DNA of 64,000 nucleotides, from the NCBI RefSeq assembly GCF_000730645.1, contig NZ_BBIU01000009.1, forward strand, positions 1 through 64,000, written 5' to 3'. Each line of letters begins with the position of its first letter. The stretch's first letter is position 1. Below, in pieces: positions 12,424 through 20,835 of this stretch. The translations under genes were made by a program, and so were the position numbers. The DNA comes from Pseudomonas parafulva NBRC 16636 = DSM 17004. Its GTDB lineage: Bacteria > Pseudomonadota > Gammaproteobacteria > Pseudomonadales > Pseudomonadaceae. The notes under the pieces were generated by a model. It was not told the DNA's origin, did not search any database, and saw only the letters and a program-made list of their open reading frames with translations.

Positions 12424-12580
12424 TTGACAAATGATGATGAAACATGAACACCTGCTTCACACATTTTTCACACCGCCGGGGGCATCATCAACACAGCTAA
12501 AGGATTAGCGACCCCATCAAGCGCCCGCACACGCGGGCCTCTAATTCCAACGCCCTGCCCTGTGCAGGGCGTTTTATTTG
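12424..12580 (+). ncRNA. Candidate small RNA with GGA-loop hairpin
   Basis: The 308-bp gap between cobF and gloA has no convincing gene. It contains a TTGACA at 12424-12429. A perfect hairpin GCTAA-AGGA-TTAGC follows at 12496-12509, exposing GGA in the loop as RsmA/CsrA sites do. A CCCGC-acac-GCGGG hairpin lies near 12524-12537, and an intrinsic terminator at 12551-12579. Three consecutive hairpins ending in a T-run are typical of an sRNA. The 5' end is not determined and no good -10 is seen. It could instead be a long leader of gloA. Confidence 0.45.
12551..12579 (+). terminator. Intrinsic terminator
   Basis: The stem CGCCCTG (12551-12557) pairs with CAGGGCG (12565-12571) and is followed by ttttattt. 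It lies 82 bp before the gloA start, with no gene upstream on this strand, so it probably ends a small RNA. Confidence 0.8.
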
Positions 12581-12660
12581 CGCAATCGATTCACTGCCGT
12601 ATCATGGGCAGCCTGTCCGTTTTGCCGGGGTACCACTCCCGGCCCGTCTCAGGAGTACAC

Positions 12661-13188
12661 ATGAGCCTGCACGATCTGCAAACCCTGCCGGGCGTGACCG
12701 CCCAACCCGATACTGCCACCGCCCAGTTCGTGTTCAACCACACCATGCTGCGGGTCAAGGACATCCAGAAATCGCTGGACTTCTACACCCGTGTACTGGG
12801 CTTCCGCCTGGTGGACAAGCGCGATTTCCCCGAGGCCGAATTCAGCCTGTATTTCCTCGCCCTGGTCGATCCACAGCACATTCCCGAGGATGACCACGCA
12901 CGCCACCAGTGGATGAAATCGATCCCGGGTGTACTCGAGCTCACTCACAACCACGGCACTGAAAGCGATGCCGGCTTTGCCTATCACGATGGCAACACCG
13001 ACCCACGTGGTTTCGGTCATATCTGTGTCTCGGTACCGGATGTCCGTGTCGCCTGCGCACGCTTCGAAGCCCTGGGCGTACCGTTCCAGAAGCGCCTGCA
13101 GGATGGCCGCATGAACCACCTGGCCTTCATCAAGGACCCTGATGGCTACTGGGTTGAAGTGATCCAGCCCACCGACCTCAAGGGCTGA
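12661..13188 (+). CDS. gloA: Lactoylglutathione lyase (glyoxalase I)
   Basis: This 175-residue protein isomerises the methylglyoxal-glutathione hemithioacetal to S-lactoylglutathione. The start ATG 12661 follows AGGAG. Family features are FNHTMLRVKD (metal ligand H27), LDFYTRVLGFRLVDKRDFPE, LELTHNHGTE with a ligand Glu, GFGHICVSVPD with a ligand His, and DGYWVEVIQP with the final ligand Glu. At about 175 residues, with an extra loop around RDFPEAEFSLYFL, it resembles the longer Zn-type eukaryotic and Pseudomonas GloA enzymes. Confidence 0.94.
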   Translation: MSLHDLQTLPGVTAQPDTATAQFVFNHTMLRVKDIQKSLDFYTRVLGFRLVDKRDFPEAEFSLYFLALVDPQHIPEDDHARHQWMKSIPGVLELTHNHGTESDAGFAYHDGNTDPRGFGHICVSVPDVRVACARFEALGVPFQKRLQDGRMNHLAFIKDPDGYWVEVIQPTDLKG

Positions 13189-13283
13189 GGCCCTGCCAGG
13201 CTCGCTCGTCGGGCCGAATTTCCCAGGCAGCCCGCTGTGGTATATGGAGTGAAGGCTTCACCTGCCACAGCGAGGTACTGACC

Positions 13284-13526
13284 ATGCAATCCCTGCACTG
13301 TGAATACCGCCAGCACATCATCACCGCCAGTGTGATGCCCCACCCCGACTCGCCCCTGCCCTATAGCGCCGGCTGCCTGATTACTGCCCCTGATGGGCAC
13401 ATGAGCAGACGCCTGTCGATGCCGATGCAGTTTTTCTCCGACCTTAGCAATGCCCAGCACGTATCGCTGGCCCACGGTCGCGCACTGGTCGATCGCCAGC
13501 TGGACGATGGGCAGCAGGTGTTCTGA
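13284..13526 (+). CDS. Small hypothetical protein
   Basis: This is an 80-residue soluble protein with no recognised domain and no signal peptide or membrane segment. It starts at ATG 13284, with a GAGG 11 bases upstream. It contains two Cys and several His residues. It is convergent with the shikimate dehydrogenase-like gene. I have no function to offer. It is called as a gene because of its start context and a composition like its neighbours. Confidence 0.6.
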   Translation: MQSLHCEYRQHIITASVMPHPDSPLPYSAGCLITAPDGHMSRRLSMPMQFFSDLSNAQHVSLAHGRALVDRQLDDGQQVF

Positions 13527-13543
13527 GGCATCGTGATCGGGCA

Positions 13544-14365
13544 TCAGGCGTCCCTGGCGTAGGCCACAGCTGCCTGCACCTGGCTGTGCGTGGGCCTTAC
13601 ACCGGTGTACAGCACAAACTGCTCCAGCGCCTGCAAGGCGATCACCTCCAGGCCGGTGATGACCGGCTTGCCCAACGCTTGGGCGCGGCTGATGAGTGGC
13701 GTTTGCGCAGGCATGGCGACCACATCGAAGACCCGCTCGGCCGCGGCGATGGCGTTTTCGCTGAATGCCAGCTGATGGGCCTCCGGGCCGCCGGCCATGC
13801 CCACCGGTGTAACGTTCACCAGCATCGGTGGGCACAGGTCGCCCAGTTCGGGTAGCCAGCGATAGCCGCAAACATCCGCCAACTGGCGGCCTGCCTGCTC
13901 GTTACGGGCGACGATGATGCCTTCGCTAAAGCCTGCATCGCGCAGGGCGCTGGCCACCGCCTTGGCCATGCCGCCGCTGCCGCGCAACGCAAACGCGGTA
14001 CGAGGGTCGACCTGATGCTGGCTTAGCAACTGGCGCACGGCCATGTAATCGGTATTGTAGGCCTTCAGGTGGCCGTCGGTATTCACCAGCGTGTTGACCG
14101 ACTCGATGGCGGCTGCGGAAGGGTCGATCTCATCCACGAGCGCCATGCAGGCTTCTTTGTAGGGCATGGAGACCCCACACCCGCGAATGCCCAGTGCGCG
14201 GATACCCGCCACCGCAGCTGGCAGGTCATCGGTGCGCATGGCCTTGTAGTAGAAGTCCAGGCCGAGCTGTTGATACAGGTGGTTATGAAAGCGCACACCA
14301 AAGGTGCCAGGGCGGCCTGCCAGGGAAATGCACAGTACGGTATCCCTGCTGGGGGTGGTGGACAT
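13544..14365 (-). CDS. Shikimate dehydrogenase-like protein (AroE family)
   Basis: This 273-residue protein starts at ATG 14365, with GGAG upstream. The AroE fold is shown by the N-terminal substrate domain with VSMPYKEACMAL, where K70 is the family catalytic Lys, and AYNTDYMAVRQLL. The NAD(P)-binding domain has LRGSGGMAKAVASALRD, with GSGG in place of the usual GAGG. The C-terminal region has GLEVIALQALEQF. It fits the SdhL/HI0607-like branch better than canonical biosynthetic AroE. It probably reduces dehydroshikimate or a related compound, but the physiological substrate is uncertain. Confidence 0.8.
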   Translation of the reverse strand: MSTTPSRDTVLCISLAGRPGTFGVRFHNHLYQQLGLDFYYKAMRTDDLPAAVAGIRALGIRGCGVSMPYKEACMALVDEIDPSAAAIESVNTLVNTDGHLKAYNTDYMAVRQLLSQHQVDPRTAFALRGSGGMAKAVASALRDAGFSEGIIVARNEQAGRQLADVCGYRWLPELGDLCPPMLVNVTPVGMAGGPEAHQLAFSENAIAAAERVFDVVAMPAQTPLISRAQALGKPVITGLEVIALQALEQFVLYTGVRPTHSQVQAAVAYARDA

Positions 14366-14523
14366 GGGTGCTCCTCGGTCATGAGTAAAACGATTGAGCA
14401 GCGTACCAGAGCGCTCCATTTGTCGCCCCTTACACAACCTTTACCCTTCCCCCATACACAGCTGACCGGAGGCCGAGTCATAGTAAGAAGGCCCCGACTC
14501 GGGGTTTTCCATGAGGTTGCTCC

Positions 14524-14859
14524 ATGAACCGTAATATTGCCGCAATCGCACTGCTGGTCGGCGCCTTGGCCATCAGCGGGCCCGCTGCTGCCCATGGTCG
14601 CGGTTGGGCCGGGCCCGGGCCCCTGCTGGGTGCCGCTGTGGTCGGTGCAGTGATCGGCGCAACGGCCTACGGCGGCCATGACCGCACCGTTTACGTCGAA
14701 CGCCCGCCCGTGTACTACGCGCCACCACCGGTTTACGTACAGCCACCGCCCCAGCCGGTGTACTACCAGCCTTACTACGCGCCCGCCCCGCCACCGCCGC
14801 CGGGCTACCGCGCCTACTATGGCCCGCCACCGGTCTATTACGGCCCACCCCGTTGGTAA
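14524..14859 (+). CDS. Secreted Pro/Tyr-rich small protein
   Basis: This 111-residue protein has a signal peptide ending near AAA-HG (about residue 23) and then a Gly/Ala-rich hydrophobic stretch (AAVVGAVIGATAYGG). The second half is a low-complexity run of PPPVYY-type units. It is probably an envelope-associated or secreted protein. The repeat resembles other proline-tyrosine-rich bacterial surface proteins but gives no function. It starts 158 bp upstream of the divergent AroE-like gene. Confidence 0.7.
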   Translation: MNRNIAAIALLVGALAISGPAAAHGRGWAGPGPLLGAAVVGAVIGATAYGGHDRTVYVERPPVYYAPPPVYVQPPPQPVYYQPYYAPAPPPPPGYRAYYGPPPVYYGPPRW

Positions 14860-14952
14860 GGTTGAAAGAACTGATAACGACTATTGAGCACGTTGATTTC
14901 TCATGCCACGCGCTGCTGGCTAAGGTAGAGCCATGTTCCACAGGAGGCACCC

Positions 14953-15135
14953 ATGGCCACTATCCAGATCATGTCCGTTGTCGGCAGCGCAGTGCCTACC
15001 TCGCTGCGGGAGCAGGGCCTGTTGGCCTGCTGGTACCTGATGCGCAACGGCGAAACGGTGAGTGGCCCGTTGCGTAGCCTGGCATCGGCCAAAGCGCTGG
15101 CCGAACAGTTGCAACCCGGCATGTTGCTGGCATGA
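14953..15135 (+). CDS. Small conserved-looking protein (60 residues)
   Basis: The ATG at 14953 follows a near-perfect Shine-Dalgarno sequence (caggaggcaccc). The 60-residue product is soluble, with a short motif CWYLMRNGETVSGPLRSLASA. This resembles the GYF_2-like short domain in which a Trp-Tyr pair is followed by GxxxGP. A strong terminator follows 33 bp after the stop, giving a clean monocistronic unit. The function is unknown. Confidence 0.65.
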   Translation: MATIQIMSVVGSAVPTSLREQGLLACWYLMRNGETVSGPLRSLASAKALAEQLQPGMLLA

Positions 15136-15168
15136 CACCCCATTTGATGCGTTGCTCCCTCCCTTGTT

Positions 15169-15195
15169 GCCCGCCTTCGTGCGGGCTCTTTTTTT
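15169..15195 (+). terminator. Intrinsic terminator
   Basis: The stem GCCCGC (15169-15174) pairs with GCGGGC (15181-15186) around the stable cttcgt loop. It is followed by tcttttttt. It ends the 60-residue protein transcript. Confidence 0.9.
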
Positions 15196-15322
15196 GCGGT
15201 TCGGTGCACGCCGTTATCATCGCTACTGCGGCCAGTACCAAAAAGCGGTAACCTTCCAATGCTGAGCATTCGTCCGCCCGCTGACGAACAGCGTTGGTCT
15301 TTCCGGACGAGGCTTCCTGCAT

Positions 15323-16456
15323 ATGACCGCATTGGTCGATGATTTTCGTGATAGAGCCGTGGATGTCATGGCCAGGGGCGGTTCGATTCTGCCGCTACTC
15401 GAAGCCTTGGTCATTGCCCTGGCTGCGGGTATTCCCGGCAGCCATGTGGGTGTCAACATCCTCGACAAGCCGGGTAAAACCTTTCGGTACTCGCTCTTCC
15501 CAAGCCTGCCGGCCGACTTCAGCAAACAATTGGTGGGCAACCCGATTACCGGCAAGCGCGGCTCCTGCGGCCTGGCGATTTTAAGTGGCAAGGTCATAGA
15601 GGTGCCTGAAGTCGCCACCGATGCGCGTTTTTCTCCCGAATGGAAAAACCTGTTTCACCAGCACCGCTTGCTGGCACTAGCCTCATTCCCTGCCTTGAGC
15701 AAAGAGGGCGATGTGCAGGGTACGCTGGCCGTCATCTACGACCCGCAGAGGCCACTCAATCCCGAGCAGCGCCACGCCATCACCTGCGCTTCACGGCTGT
15801 GTGCGCAACTGTGTGCCTACAGCCGCACCCAGGAGGCTAACCAGATACTCATCGCGGAACTCGATCACCGCATGAGAAACCTGTTCAGCACCATCGGTGC
15901 GGTCGCGGTGCTCACAGCGAGGCACTACCCGGAGTTCCCGCAGTTTCGTAGAACGCTGGACAACCGCCTGTTGATGATGCAGAAAGCGCACGCGTTGGCG
16001 TTGGCCGACAAATCATCGCGCCTCACTGAGTTGCTGGCTGAAACCCTGGCCCCGTATATGGCAGAGACGGCAGGCTGCTACTCGGGCCCTGACATCATCC
16101 TGGCGCCCGAGGCTGCCTCCGCATTGGCGTTGGTTCTGCACGAACTGGCAACCAACGCCGCCAAGTACGGGGCATTTTCCCAGCCTGGGGGCGCGGCGAC
16201 TATCCGCTGGCACCTGGAAGACCATGCCGAAGAAGGCTGCCAATTCAGGTTCGCATGGCAGGAACACAATGGCCCGCCGGTCTGCCCTCCCCAGCGCAAA
16301 GGGTATGGTTCGCTGATGATTCACGGCAGCTTGCGCAATGCGTTCGATGGGAAAGCGGAATTTGCCTACCACGTTGAAGGGTTGCGCTGCACCATCAGCG
16401 CCCCGTTCAGCGCACGCCTGGGCAAGGCGGCCGAGGGCGAGTGCGTACTCATATGA
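15323..16456 (+). CDS. GAF-domain HWE-family sensor histidine kinase
   Basis: This 377-residue cytoplasmic protein has an N-terminal GAF-like sensor over about residues 15-165, with GNPITGKRGSCGLAILSGK. It then has the HWE/HisKA_2 kinase region: AELDHRMRNLFSTIGAVA carries the phospho-His. LHELATNAAKYGAFS and RFAWQEHNGPPV supply the nucleotide-binding Asn and the W-E feature that names the family, and GYGSLMI completes it. HWE kinases are often bacteriophytochrome-like or general stress kinases, but no chromophore Cys is evident. No response regulator is adjacent. Confidence 0.88.
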   Translation: MTALVDDFRDRAVDVMARGGSILPLLEALVIALAAGIPGSHVGVNILDKPGKTFRYSLFPSLPADFSKQLVGNPITGKRGSCGLAILSGKVIEVPEVATDARFSPEWKNLFHQHRLLALASFPALSKEGDVQGTLAVIYDPQRPLNPEQRHAITCASRLCAQLCAYSRTQEANQILIAELDHRMRNLFSTIGAVAVLTARHYPEFPQFRRTLDNRLLMMQKAHALALADKSSRLTELLAETLAPYMAETAGCYSGPDIILAPEAASALALVLHELATNAAKYGAFSQPGGAATIRWHLEDHAEEGCQFRFAWQEHNGPPVCPPQRKGYGSLMIHGSLRNAFDGKAEFAYHVEGLRCTISAPFSARLGKAAEGECVLI

Positions 16457-16612
16457 CTTGGGGCCGCCTTGCGCCTCGGATTAAATTCTCTTCACCTTGC
16501 GCCCTTTTGGAATAAGGCATTCGACAGCTGTTCAGCCATACTCCAGAATGCGCCGGTTCTGGGAAAAACCCTCGCACAGCCAACGACATACCAACCATTA
16601 GTGAGTCACAAC

Positions 16613-17542
16613 GTGAAAACAACCCTGTCCATCCTCAGCCTGCTGCTGTTGCTCACAGGTACCGCAACCCACACGTCGATTGCTGCTGCAGCTCAGCCTC
16701 ACGCCCAACTTCAGCGCGACCCTGCCAAACTGCACCTGGCATCGGGCAGCGCGTTGCTGATCGACCTGAACACCAACCAGGAACTGTATTCAAGCCGTCC
16801 AGACCGGGTGCTGCCCATTGCCTCGGTCACCAAGTTGATGACGGCAATGGTGGTGCTGGACGCGAAGCAGCCGATGGACGAAATGCTGACCATGACCATC
16901 GCCAACAACCCCGAGATGAGAGGCGTTTATTCACGGGTGCGGCTGGGCAGTGAACTGAACCGCCACGAAACCCTGCTGATTACCCTGATGTCATCGGAAA
17001 ACCGTGCGGCCACCACCCTGGCCAACCACTACCCCGGTGGCTACCCGGCGTTCATCAAGGCAATGAATGCCAAGGCCCGCAGCCTGGGCATGACCCACAC
17101 ACGCTATGTGGAGCCTACCGGGCTGTCCACCCAGAACGTCTCCACTGCCCGGGACCTGACCAAGCTGCTGATGGCGGCGCGCAAGTACCCCATGCTCAGC
17201 AGCCTGTCGACCACGCGTGAAAAAACGGTGGCCTTCCGCAAGCCCAACTACACCCTGGGTTTCCGCAACACCGACCACCTGGTCAACAAGAGCAACTGGG
17301 ACATCAAGCTGACCAAGACCGGGTTTACCAACGAGGCAGGGCACTGCCTGGTGCTGTTGACCCGCATGGACAACCGCCCTGTGGCGATGGTGATTCTCGA
17401 TGCGTTTGGCAAGTACACCCACTTCGCCGATGCCAGCCGTATGCGCCAATGGCTGGAAACCGGTGCGACCAAGCCGGCCCCGGCCGTGGCCATGCAATAC
17501 AAGGCCGATAGACACGGCAAGGGCCGTGTGGCGGCGGAGTAG
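16613..17542 (+). CDS. pbpG: D-alanyl-D-alanine endopeptidase (penicillin-binding protein 7)
   Basis: This 309-residue protein has an N-terminal signal ([16 protein letters not shown]...), so it is periplasmic. The three penicillin-binding motifs are intact: SVTK (S71-K74), SEN (S128-N130) and KTG (235-237). The length and lack of a C-terminal membrane anchor fit PbpG, which cuts meso-DAP cross-links in peptidoglycan, rather than DacA or DacC. The start GTG 16613 gives the best signal peptide; GTG 16601 would add four residues. Confidence 0.9.
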   Translation: MKTTLSILSLLLLLTGTATHTSIAAAAQPHAQLQRDPAKLHLASGSALLIDLNTNQELYSSRPDRVLPIASVTKLMTAMVVLDAKQPMDEMLTMTIANNPEMRGVYSRVRLGSELNRHETLLITLMSSENRAATTLANHYPGGYPAFIKAMNAKARSLGMTHTRYVEPTGLSTQNVSTARDLTKLLMAARKYPMLSSLSTTREKTVAFRKPNYTLGFRNTDHLVNKSNWDIKLTKTGFTNEAGHCLVLLTRMDNRPVAMVILDAFGKYTHFADASRMRQWLETGATKPAPAVAMQYKADRHGKGRVAAE

Positions 17543-17555
17543 CCCTTACAGCATG

Positions 17556-17987
17556 TCAGGCCTCGGCGCTGAACGTGGCGCCGGCGCTGCTGCTGCCGCT
17601 GTCCTTCAATAGCTGCAGCAATTGCCCGGAGGCCGCTAGAATCTGCCCGCTGAGGTTGGCGATGCTGGCTTGCTTGGCCGCCACCGCAGCGGCCTTGGCG
17701 GTGTCTTCCATGTTGCTGGCCATTAGAGCTGCCAGCTGCTTCTGCTCCTCGGCCAGCTGCTTTTGCAGGTCCTTGATCAATTGCCGCAGCTGCTTCACCG
17801 CTTCCGATTCACCCAGGTCGCTGGCCTCGGTGTCTTGCGTCTGGCTAGCCTTGGACATCCGCATGCTGTCGCTGGGGATGGTCACAGCGCCGCCAGAGGT
17901 GACGGCCTGAGCGGTAGCGGCGGCCTCACTCAGTGCCTGGGCCGAGACCCCATTGATCATCAGGTTGCCTGCGTTTATCCCTGCCAT
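17556..17987 (-). CDS. Coiled-coil hypothetical protein
   Basis: This 143-residue protein starts at ATG 17987, with GGGAG upstream. It begins MAGINAGNLMINGVSAQAL, followed by a low-complexity Ala/Thr/Ser region. A strong Gln/Leu/Lys coiled coil at about residues 62-90 (KQLRQLIKDLQKQLAEEQKQ) and an Ala/Gln-rich helix follow. There is no signal peptide and no membrane segment. Similar short alanine-rich coiled-coil proteins occur across Pseudomonas without assigned function. It ends 13 bp from the convergent pbpG. Confidence 0.72.
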   Translation of the reverse strand: MAGINAGNLMINGVSAQALSEAAATAQAVTSGGAVTIPSDSMRMSKASQTQDTEASDLGESEAVKQLRQLIKDLQKQLAEEQKQLAALMASNMEDTAKAAAVAAKQASIANLSGQILAASGQLLQLLKDSGSSSAGATFSAEA

Positions 17988-18059
17988 GTGGGCTCCCTTC
18001 AAAGGTTATGTTCGTCCTACCTCTGCCTATCGGCCGCCGTGGCCGGGTCTTTAGGCTGC

Positions 18060-18083
18060 TAAATTCCCTATCCCCTGGCTCGT
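18060..18083 (+). promoter_or_regulatory. Iron-starvation (PvdS-type) promoter box of pvdA
   Basis: CTAAAT, then exactly 16 bases, then CGT matches the published consensus TAAAT-N16/17-CGT for pyoverdine sigma factors. It lies 57 bp upstream of the pvdA start. Together with the family knowledge of pvdA control this predicts PvdS-dependent, Fur-controlled expression under iron limitation. Confidence 0.85.
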
Positions 18084-18140
18084 TCCAAAACATGTATCAG
18101 CGCTGGCGCGCTCACATTCGACCTTCAGGGAATTGCAGCC

Positions 18141-19475
18141 ATGACCCAGGCCTCACAGCAGGAAACTATCAAAGATCTGATCGGCGTGGGCTTTGGCCCC
18201 TCGAACCTCGCCCTGGCCATCGCCTTGGAGGAACTCGCCGAAGTGCAGGGCCATGCACTGGATGCACTGTTCATCGACAAACAGCAGGACTACCGCTGGC
18301 ATGGCGAAACCCTGGCGACCCAGAGCGAGTTGCAGATCTCGTTTCTCAAGGACCTGGTGTCGCTGCGCAACCCCACCAGCCCCTACAGCTTCGTCAACTA
18401 CCTGCACCAGAAGCAACGCCTGGCCGATTTCATCAACCTGGGCACCTTTTACCCGTGCCGCCTGGAGTACAACGATTACCTGCGCTGGGCAGCGGAGCAT
18501 TTCGCCACCCAGGCCGTTTATGGCGAAGAAGTGCTGCGCATCGAGCCCGAGGTTGTAGCCGGCCGCGTCGAACATTTGCGGCTGGTGTCGCGCGACGCCC
18601 AGGGCCGGGAGTACAGCCGTCGTACCCGTTCGGTGGTGGTGGGCAGTGGTGGCACCCCGAAAATTCCGCAGAAATTCGGCGCGTTCAAGGATGATCCCCG
18701 GGTATTCCATCACTCCCAATACCTCAGCAGCCTGAAGAAACTGCCTTGCACTGACGGCAAACCCATGCGCATTGCAGTGATCGGCTCCGGCCAGAGCGCC
18801 GCAGAGGCATTCATCGACCTGAATGACAGCTACCCGTCGGTCAAGGTGGACATGATCCTGCGCGCCACGGCCCTGAAGCCCGCGGACGACAGCCCGTTCG
18901 TGAACGAAATCTTTGCCCCGGACTACACCGACCTGGTCTTCAACGAGCCGGCCGAACAACGCAGCAAGTTGCTGGGTGAATACCACAACACCAACTACTC
19001 CGTCGTGGACCTGAACCTGATCGAGCGCATCTACGGCGTGCTCTACCGGCAGAAGGTCGCCCACCAGCACCGTCACAACGTGCTGTGCCGGCGCCAGGTG
19101 GAAGCGGTGGTGGCCACCCGCGACGGGCTGGAGCTGACACTCAGTGACCTCGCCACCGGCCAGCAGCAGACGCACCGCTACGACGCCGTGATCCTGGCGA
19201 CCGGCTACGAACGCCGCTCGCACCGCGAGCTGCTGGCGCCGCTGGCAGGCTACCTGGACGATTTCAACGTCGACCGCAATTACCGGGTACTGGCCAGCCC
19301 TGACCTGCAGGCTGCGGTGTATCTGCAGGGGTTCTGTGAGAACAGCCATGGCCTGAGCGACACCCTGTTGTCTGTGCTGCCATCGCGTGCAGCAGAAATT
19401 GGCCGGGCCCTCTACCACGACCTGTCGCACCTGCAAGGCAAACCGCAACCTGCTGTAGCGCTGACCAGCGCCTGA
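18141..19475 (+). CDS. pvdA: L-ornithine N5-monooxygenase
   Basis: This 444-residue flavoprotein hydroxylates the ornithine side chain to form the hydroxamate precursor of pyoverdine. Visible motifs are the FAD site GVGFGPSNLALAIAL, the NADPH site IAVIGSGQSAAEAF, and the C-terminal ATGYERR typical of N-hydroxylating monooxygenases. Length matches PvdA. It is preceded by an iron-starvation sigma box and followed by the fpv operon. No peptide synthetase genes are inside the window. Confidence 0.95.
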   Translation: MTQASQQETIKDLIGVGFGPSNLALAIALEELAEVQGHALDALFIDKQQDYRWHGETLATQSELQISFLKDLVSLRNPTSPYSFVNYLHQKQRLADFINLGTFYPCRLEYNDYLRWAAEHFATQAVYGEEVLRIEPEVVAGRVEHLRLVSRDAQGREYSRRTRSVVVGSGGTPKIPQKFGAFKDDPRVFHHSQYLSSLKKLPCTDGKPMRIAVIGSGQSAAEAFIDLNDSYPSVKVDMILRATALKPADDSPFVNEIFAPDYTDLVFNEPAEQRSKLLGEYHNTNYSVVDLNLIERIYGVLYRQKVAHQHRHNVLCRRQVEAVVATRDGLELTLSDLATGQQQTHRYDAVILATGYERRSHRELLAPLAGYLDDFNVDRNYRVLASPDLQAAVYLQGFCENSHGLSDTLLSVLPSRAAEIGRALYHDLSHLQGKPQPAVALTSA

Positions 19476-19489
19476 CCCACCGCTTCCAG

Positions 19490-19518
19490 GCCGGCCCATG
19501 GTTTCACCACGGGCCGGC
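19490..19518. terminator. Hairpin between pvdA and fpvG
   Basis: An 8-bp perfect stem GCCGGCCC / GGGCCGGC with a 13-base loop lies 14 bp after pvdA. The T-tract is short (ttcgg), so it is a plausible but not certain terminator. Confidence 0.5.
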
Positions 19519-19556
19519 TTCGGCCATCTGAAACATTTGCTTGCATTTAAAACGAC

Positions 19557-19583
19557 GGTTTTTTGATTCTCATTCGTCCTTAT
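19557..19583 (+). promoter_or_regulatory. Possible Fur box upstream of fpvG
   Basis: On the minus strand the stretch reads gaatgagaatcaaa, close to the left half of a Fur box (AATGAGAATCATT). It lies about 65 bp upstream of fpvG. No TAAAT-N16-CGT box with correct spacing is seen here, so direct Fur control is more likely than PvdS control. Only half of the 19-bp box is convincing. Confidence 0.4.
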
Positions 19584-19641
19584 CAGTACAGCCCTTTTTG
19601 GTTGGGCTCACGCTCGACTATCCCCTGCAGAAGACTGTCTG

Positions 19642-20835
19642 ATGGCCAAAACACCGAAAAAATCCAAGTCCAGGTTGTGGTTCCTGGTCCACAGCTGGCT
19701 CGCCTTGCCGATCTGGTTCTTCGTGCTCATCGTTTGTTTCACTGGCATGCTCGCCGTGGTCAGCCAGGAGATCGTCTGGCTGGCCGACCCGGCGGTGCGG
19801 GCGAACAAGCCTGATGGCGACGCGCAGCGTATGACCTTCCAGCAGGTACTGGATGCCCTGCATGAAGCCAAGCCAGACATGATCGTGGGTGGCCTCAGCC
19901 AGCCAGATGGCTCGCATTTCGCCGTCAAGGCCAATGTCACCCTGCCAGACGGCACCAGCCCGACGCTTTATGTAAACCCCTACACCGGCGCCATCCAGGG
20001 CAAGACCCCGGACTTCAACTTCGAGGCATTCACCCGCGCGCTGCACGGTTGGTGGCTGGTGCCCTTCACCAATGGCTATAGCTGGGGGTGGTACCTGGTC
20101 TCGATACTGGGCCTGCCCATGCTGGCCTCGCTGGTGACCGGGCTGGTGGTGTACAAGAAGTTCTGGAAGGGCTTCTTCAAACCGGTGCGAACCGGCCATG
20201 GCTCCCGAATTTTCTGGGGTGACCTGCACCGCCTGGCCGGGGTGTGGTCGATCTGGTTCATTGCAGTCATTTCCATTACCGGCACATGGTTCCTGATCCA
20301 GGCGATCCTGTTTGACAATCACATCACCCTCTCAAGCGAGAAGGTCGTGCCTGTCATCGCACGGGAGCAGGTCCCGCAAACCCAAGACGGCTCCCCTGCC
20401 CCGCGCATCGACCTGGACGAGGCTGTGCGCCTGGCAGGCCTGGCCATCCCCGGGCTGGAAGTCAGCTTCGTTTCGCTGCCGTCTACCGCCTACAGCCACA
20501 TCAACCTGAGCGGCCCAGGCTGGTACCCATTGATGCACCAGAGTGCGGCGGTTAACCCTTACACCCGCACGATCGACAGCCAGTTTCTGATCAGCGACAG
20601 GTCGGCGCTCGAGTTCGTCACCGAATCCATGCGCCCGCTGCACACGGGCGATTTTGGTGGCTTGCCGATCAAGCTGGTGTGGTTCTTCTTCGGGCTGGTA
20701 CTGACCCTGATGGTGTTCAGCGGCCTGCTTATCTGGACCAAGCGTACCGCCCAAGCCACTGCTGCCGCGCTCAAGCGCGGTGAACGCGCCCCCCGCAACC
20801 TCCCGCGTGAAACCACCGTGGAGGTCCACTCATGA
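19642..20835 (+). CDS. fpvG: PepSY-type inner-membrane protein, ferripyoverdine reductase FpvG
   Basis: This 397-residue protein has about four membrane helices: near 17-40, near 145-170, near 200-225 and near 355-380. Large periplasmic PepSY-like parts lie between them, containing YVNPYTGAIQG and VNPYTRTIDSQ. In P. aeruginosa FpvG is the inner-membrane reductase needed to release iron from pyoverdine in the periplasm. The gene order fpvG-H-J-K-C-D-E-F that follows matches that operon exactly. It overlaps fpvH by ATGA. Confidence 0.88.
   Translation: MAKTPKKSKSRLWFLVHSWLALPIWFFVLIVCFTGMLAVVSQEIVWLADPAVRANKPDGDAQRMTFQQVLDALHEAKPDMIVGGLSQPDGSHFAVKANVTLPDGTSPTLYVNPYTGAIQGKTPDFNFEAFTRALHGWWLVPFTNGYSWGWYLVSILGLPMLASLVTGLVVYKKFWKGFFKPVRTGHGSRIFWGDLHRLAGVWSIWFIAVISITGTWFLIQAILFDNHITLSSEKVVPVIAREQVPQTQDGSPAPRIDLDEAVRLAGLAIPGLEVSFVSLPSTAYSHINLSGPGWYPLMHQSAAVNPYTRTIDSQFLISDRSALEFVTESMRPLHTGDFGGLPIKLVWFFFGLVLTLMVFSGLLIWTKRTAQATAAALKRGERAPRNLPRETTVEVHS

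Noticed and set aside
19548-19577. PvdS-type box upstream of fpvG (TAAAA...CGT)
   Set aside because: The spacing is 22 bases instead of 16-17 and the first element mismatches the consensus.
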